64,000 bases of DNA from Bacteroidales bacterium. Lineage in GTDB: Bacteria; Bacteroidota; Bacteroidia; Bacteroidales; UBA932. The position numbers and the translations under genes are program-made. The stretch lies in contig JAFZIO010000059.1 of assembly GCA_017554335.1 (NCBI GenBank), positions 1 to 64,000 on the forward strand, written 5' to 3'. The notes below the pieces were generated by a model that was not told the DNA's origin, made no database searches, and was given only the letters and a program-made list of their open reading frames with translations. Below are positions 62,579-64,000 of the stretch, in pieces (position 1 is the stretch's first letter; each line of letters begins with the position of its first letter).

Positions 62579-63262
62579 TTATAAACTATCATCTAACAGT
62601 TGGGGTCTCAATAACTTAGTGCGTTCGAGTGCTTGCTGGTCCTGCCACTCGCGAATGAGCTTGGGGTTGCCGCTTAAGAGGACATCGGGCACTTTCCAGC
62701 CGTTGAATTCGGCGGGGCGGGTGTAGACGGGAGGGGAGAGAAGGTTGTCCTGGAAGGAATCGGACAGGGCCGAGGTCTCGTCGGTGAGGGCTCCCGGGAT
62801 GAGGCGCACCAGGGCGTCGGCCAGCAGGGCGGCGGGAATCTCGCCTCCGCTTACAACATAGTCGCCTACGGAGATTTCGCGGGTGATCAGGTGTTCGCGT
62901 ATGCGGTGGTCTATGCCTTTGTAATGGCCGCAGAGTATGATTATATTGCCTTTGAGGGACAGCTCGTTGGCCATGCCCTGGTTCAGGATCTCTCCGTCGG
63001 GGGACATGTAGATGACTTCGTCATAGTCACGCTCGGCCTTGAGTTCTTCTATCATCTTGAAAACAGGCTCGACCATCATGACCATGCCGGCGTCGCCGCC
63101 GTAACTGTAGTCGTCCACGTTCTTCCTGGGGCCTATGCCGTATTTGCGGAGGTTGTGGACGTGTATTTCCACAAGTCCTTTTTTGATGGCCCTGCCCACG
63201 ATAGAATGGCTCAGGGGACTGTCCAGCAGCTCCGGTACAACACTTAAAATATCGATTCTCAT
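62579..63262 (-). CDS. trmD: tRNA (guanine-N1)-methyltransferase TrmD
   Basis: The 227-residue SPOUT methyltransferase makes m1G37 in tRNAs. Visible are [19 protein letters not shown], the [19 protein letters not shown] loop, the knot segments [14 protein letters not shown] and [16 protein letters not shown], and the C-terminal [28 protein letters not shown] -7 box TAATTTTG (63289-63282 on the minus strand) lies 19 bases from the ATG. It is divergent from the cyclotransferase gene. Confidence 0.96.
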   Translation of the reverse strand: MRIDILSVVPELLDSPLSHSIVGRAIKKGLVEIHVHNLRKYGIGPRKNVDDYSYGGDAGMVMMVEPVFKMIEELKAERDYDEVIYMSPDGEILNQGMANELSLKGNIIILCGHYKGIDHRIREHLITREISVGDYVVSGGEIPAALLADALVRLIPGALTDETSALSDSFQDNLLSPPVYTRPAEFNGWKVPDVLLSGNPKLIREWQDQQALERTKLLRPQLLDDSL

Positions 63263-63301
63263 GATTTTCGCTTATGTCCTGCAAAATTAGCAACAATTTG
63301 T

Positions 63302-63309
63302 TAAATTTG
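63302..63309 (+). promoter_or_regulatory. -7 box of the cyclotransferase gene
   Basis: TAAATTTG ends five bases before the ATG at 63315. A -33 element is not clear. Confidence 0.55.
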
Positions 63310-63314
63310 CAGGG

Positions 63315-64000
63315 ATGAAAAAGATTATTCTTTTTGCTGTTTCACTGCTTCTGGGCTTGTCTGCGTGCTCCGCATCCGGCCCCAGGCAGTACGGGGTCAA
63401 GGTAGTCAGGGAGTACCCTCATGACCGTGCCGCTTATACCCAGGGCCTGTTCTTCCATAATGGCGGTCTGTATGAGAGTACGGGCCAGAACGGGGAGACG
63501 AGCCTTCGTACGGTGGACCTGGAGAGCGGCAAGGTGCTGCGCAAGCTGGAGTTCGACCGCAAGTACTTCGGCGAGGGATCCGTCATCTTCGACGGCCGCC
63601 TTTACATGCTCACGTGGACAAACAGGGTGGCCTTCGTTTACGATGCGGAGTCGCTCAAATACATTAAGACATGCGCATACCCGCGCGAGGGATGGGGCCT
63701 TACGACCGACGGCAAGCAGCTGATCGCCTCCGACGGCTCGGCCTACCTCTATTTTATGGATGCCGACTTTCAGGTGAAGCGTAAGCTGAAGGTCACGATG
63801 AACGACCGTCCGGTGCGCCTGCTTAACGAACTTGAGTGGATTGACGGAAAGATCTGGGCGAATGTGTATACTACCGACATGATAGTAATCATCAACCCCA
63901 ACTCCGGCATGGTGGAGGGGGTAATTGACTGCACAGGGCTGCTTCCCGACAGCCTGCGCCGCAAAGACACCGACGTGCTTAACGGCATAGCTGTCAATGA
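63315..64000 (+). CDS. Glutaminyl-peptide cyclotransferase lipoprotein, 3' end outside window
   Basis: From ATG 63315 an open frame runs to the right edge (228 codons). It begins with a lipoprotein signal (SLLLGLSAC, Cys18). The mature part has HDRAAYTQGLFFHNGGLYES, TGQNGETSLRTVDLESGKVL, RLYMLTWTNRVAFVYDAE and LLNELEWIDGKIWANVYTTD, the five-bladed propeller of glutamine cyclotransferases (PF05096). They turn N-terminal glutamine into pyroglutamate on exported proteins. In Bacteroidota this periplasmic modification is widespread. The last ~20-30 residues are missing. Confidence 0.9.
   Translation, partial: MKKIILFAVSLLLGLSACSASGPRQYGVKVVREYPHDRAAYTQGLFFHNGGLYESTGQNGETSLRTVDLESGKVLRKLEFDRKYFGEGSVIFDGRLYMLTWTNRVAFVYDAESLKYIKTCAYPREGWGLTTDGKQLIASDGSAYLYFMDADFQVKRKLKVTMNDRPVRLLNELEWIDGKIWANVYTTDMIVIINPNSGMVEGVIDCTGLLPDSLRRKDTDVLNGIAVN

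Overview
The window reads as chromosomal DNA of a Bacteroidota bacterium, most likely an uncultured Bacteroidales. The evidence is a SusC/SusD pair, BACON-domain lipoproteins, DUF3467, KdsC, anaerobic NrdD/NrdG, near absence of Shine-Dalgarno motifs, and many promoters of the Bacteroidota type (TTTG or TTG, 19-20 bp, then TAnnTTTG). Most of the window is GC-rich; about 23.6-30.3 kb is clearly AT-richer. The genus cannot be decided from this sequence.

Layout. 1-459: the 3' end of an N-acetylmuramoyl-L-alanine amidase. 534-4317: an HxlR regulator divergent from an operon of an NAD(P)-binding oxidoreductase, a flavin-binding split-barrel protein, a zinc macrodomain ADP-ribosyl hydrolase and a class M sirtuin, then a NimA-like flavoprotein on the other strand. 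4461-4956: two truncated regulator genes joined at their missing 5' ends. 5391-8660: a small secreted protein and a minus-strand DUF3467-kdsC-maf-rluA operon. 8723-19638: a plus-strand run valS-tatA-tatC-ABC-F-GIN protein-aminotransferase-BASS transporter-DUF5722 lipoprotein. 19653-19763: a structured palindromic element. 19779-23521: a minus-strand uup-like ABC-F, ArsP_2/Mn transporter and esterase. 23682-30322: an accessory island beside tRNA-Ala(CGC) with a RhuM-Fic fusion, a small ORF, a small RNA gene, a PLD-helicase-DUF3427 protein overlapping a Nudix hydrolase, and a second Fic protein behind a repeated operator. 30442-33082: nrdG and nrdD. 33195-41124: a secreted FAD oxidoreductase, a HerA-like ATPase, an M23 peptidase, TrmO, a SEC-C protein, an unknown protein and a zinc metallopeptidase.

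41335-54737 is a tight nine-gene operon: RPE-like epimerase, sn-glycerol-1-phosphate dehydrogenase, organophosphate antiporter, secreted calcineurin-like phosphoesterase, SusC, SusD, a BACON/GLUG-like lipoprotein and a BACON lipoprotein with a helveticin J/TagC-like propeller. I read it as an uptake and catabolic locus for a glycerol-phosphate-containing polymer or lipid headgroup; lipoteichoic acid and archaeal-type lipids are candidates. This is the most interesting system here.

54752-61374 is a minus-strand operon asd-aminotransferase-Kef antiporter-trpS-asnA. 61375-62578 is a 1.2 kb gene-free stretch with two arrays of alternating inverted half-sites (TCTGACAG-type and GGAACAAA-type), a 61-62 bp tandem repeat and strong hairpins. 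trmD and a truncated glutaminyl-peptide cyclotransferase lipoprotein close the window. Several genes have their -7 box only 3-6 bases from the start codon, which suggests leaderless or near-leaderless mRNAs.
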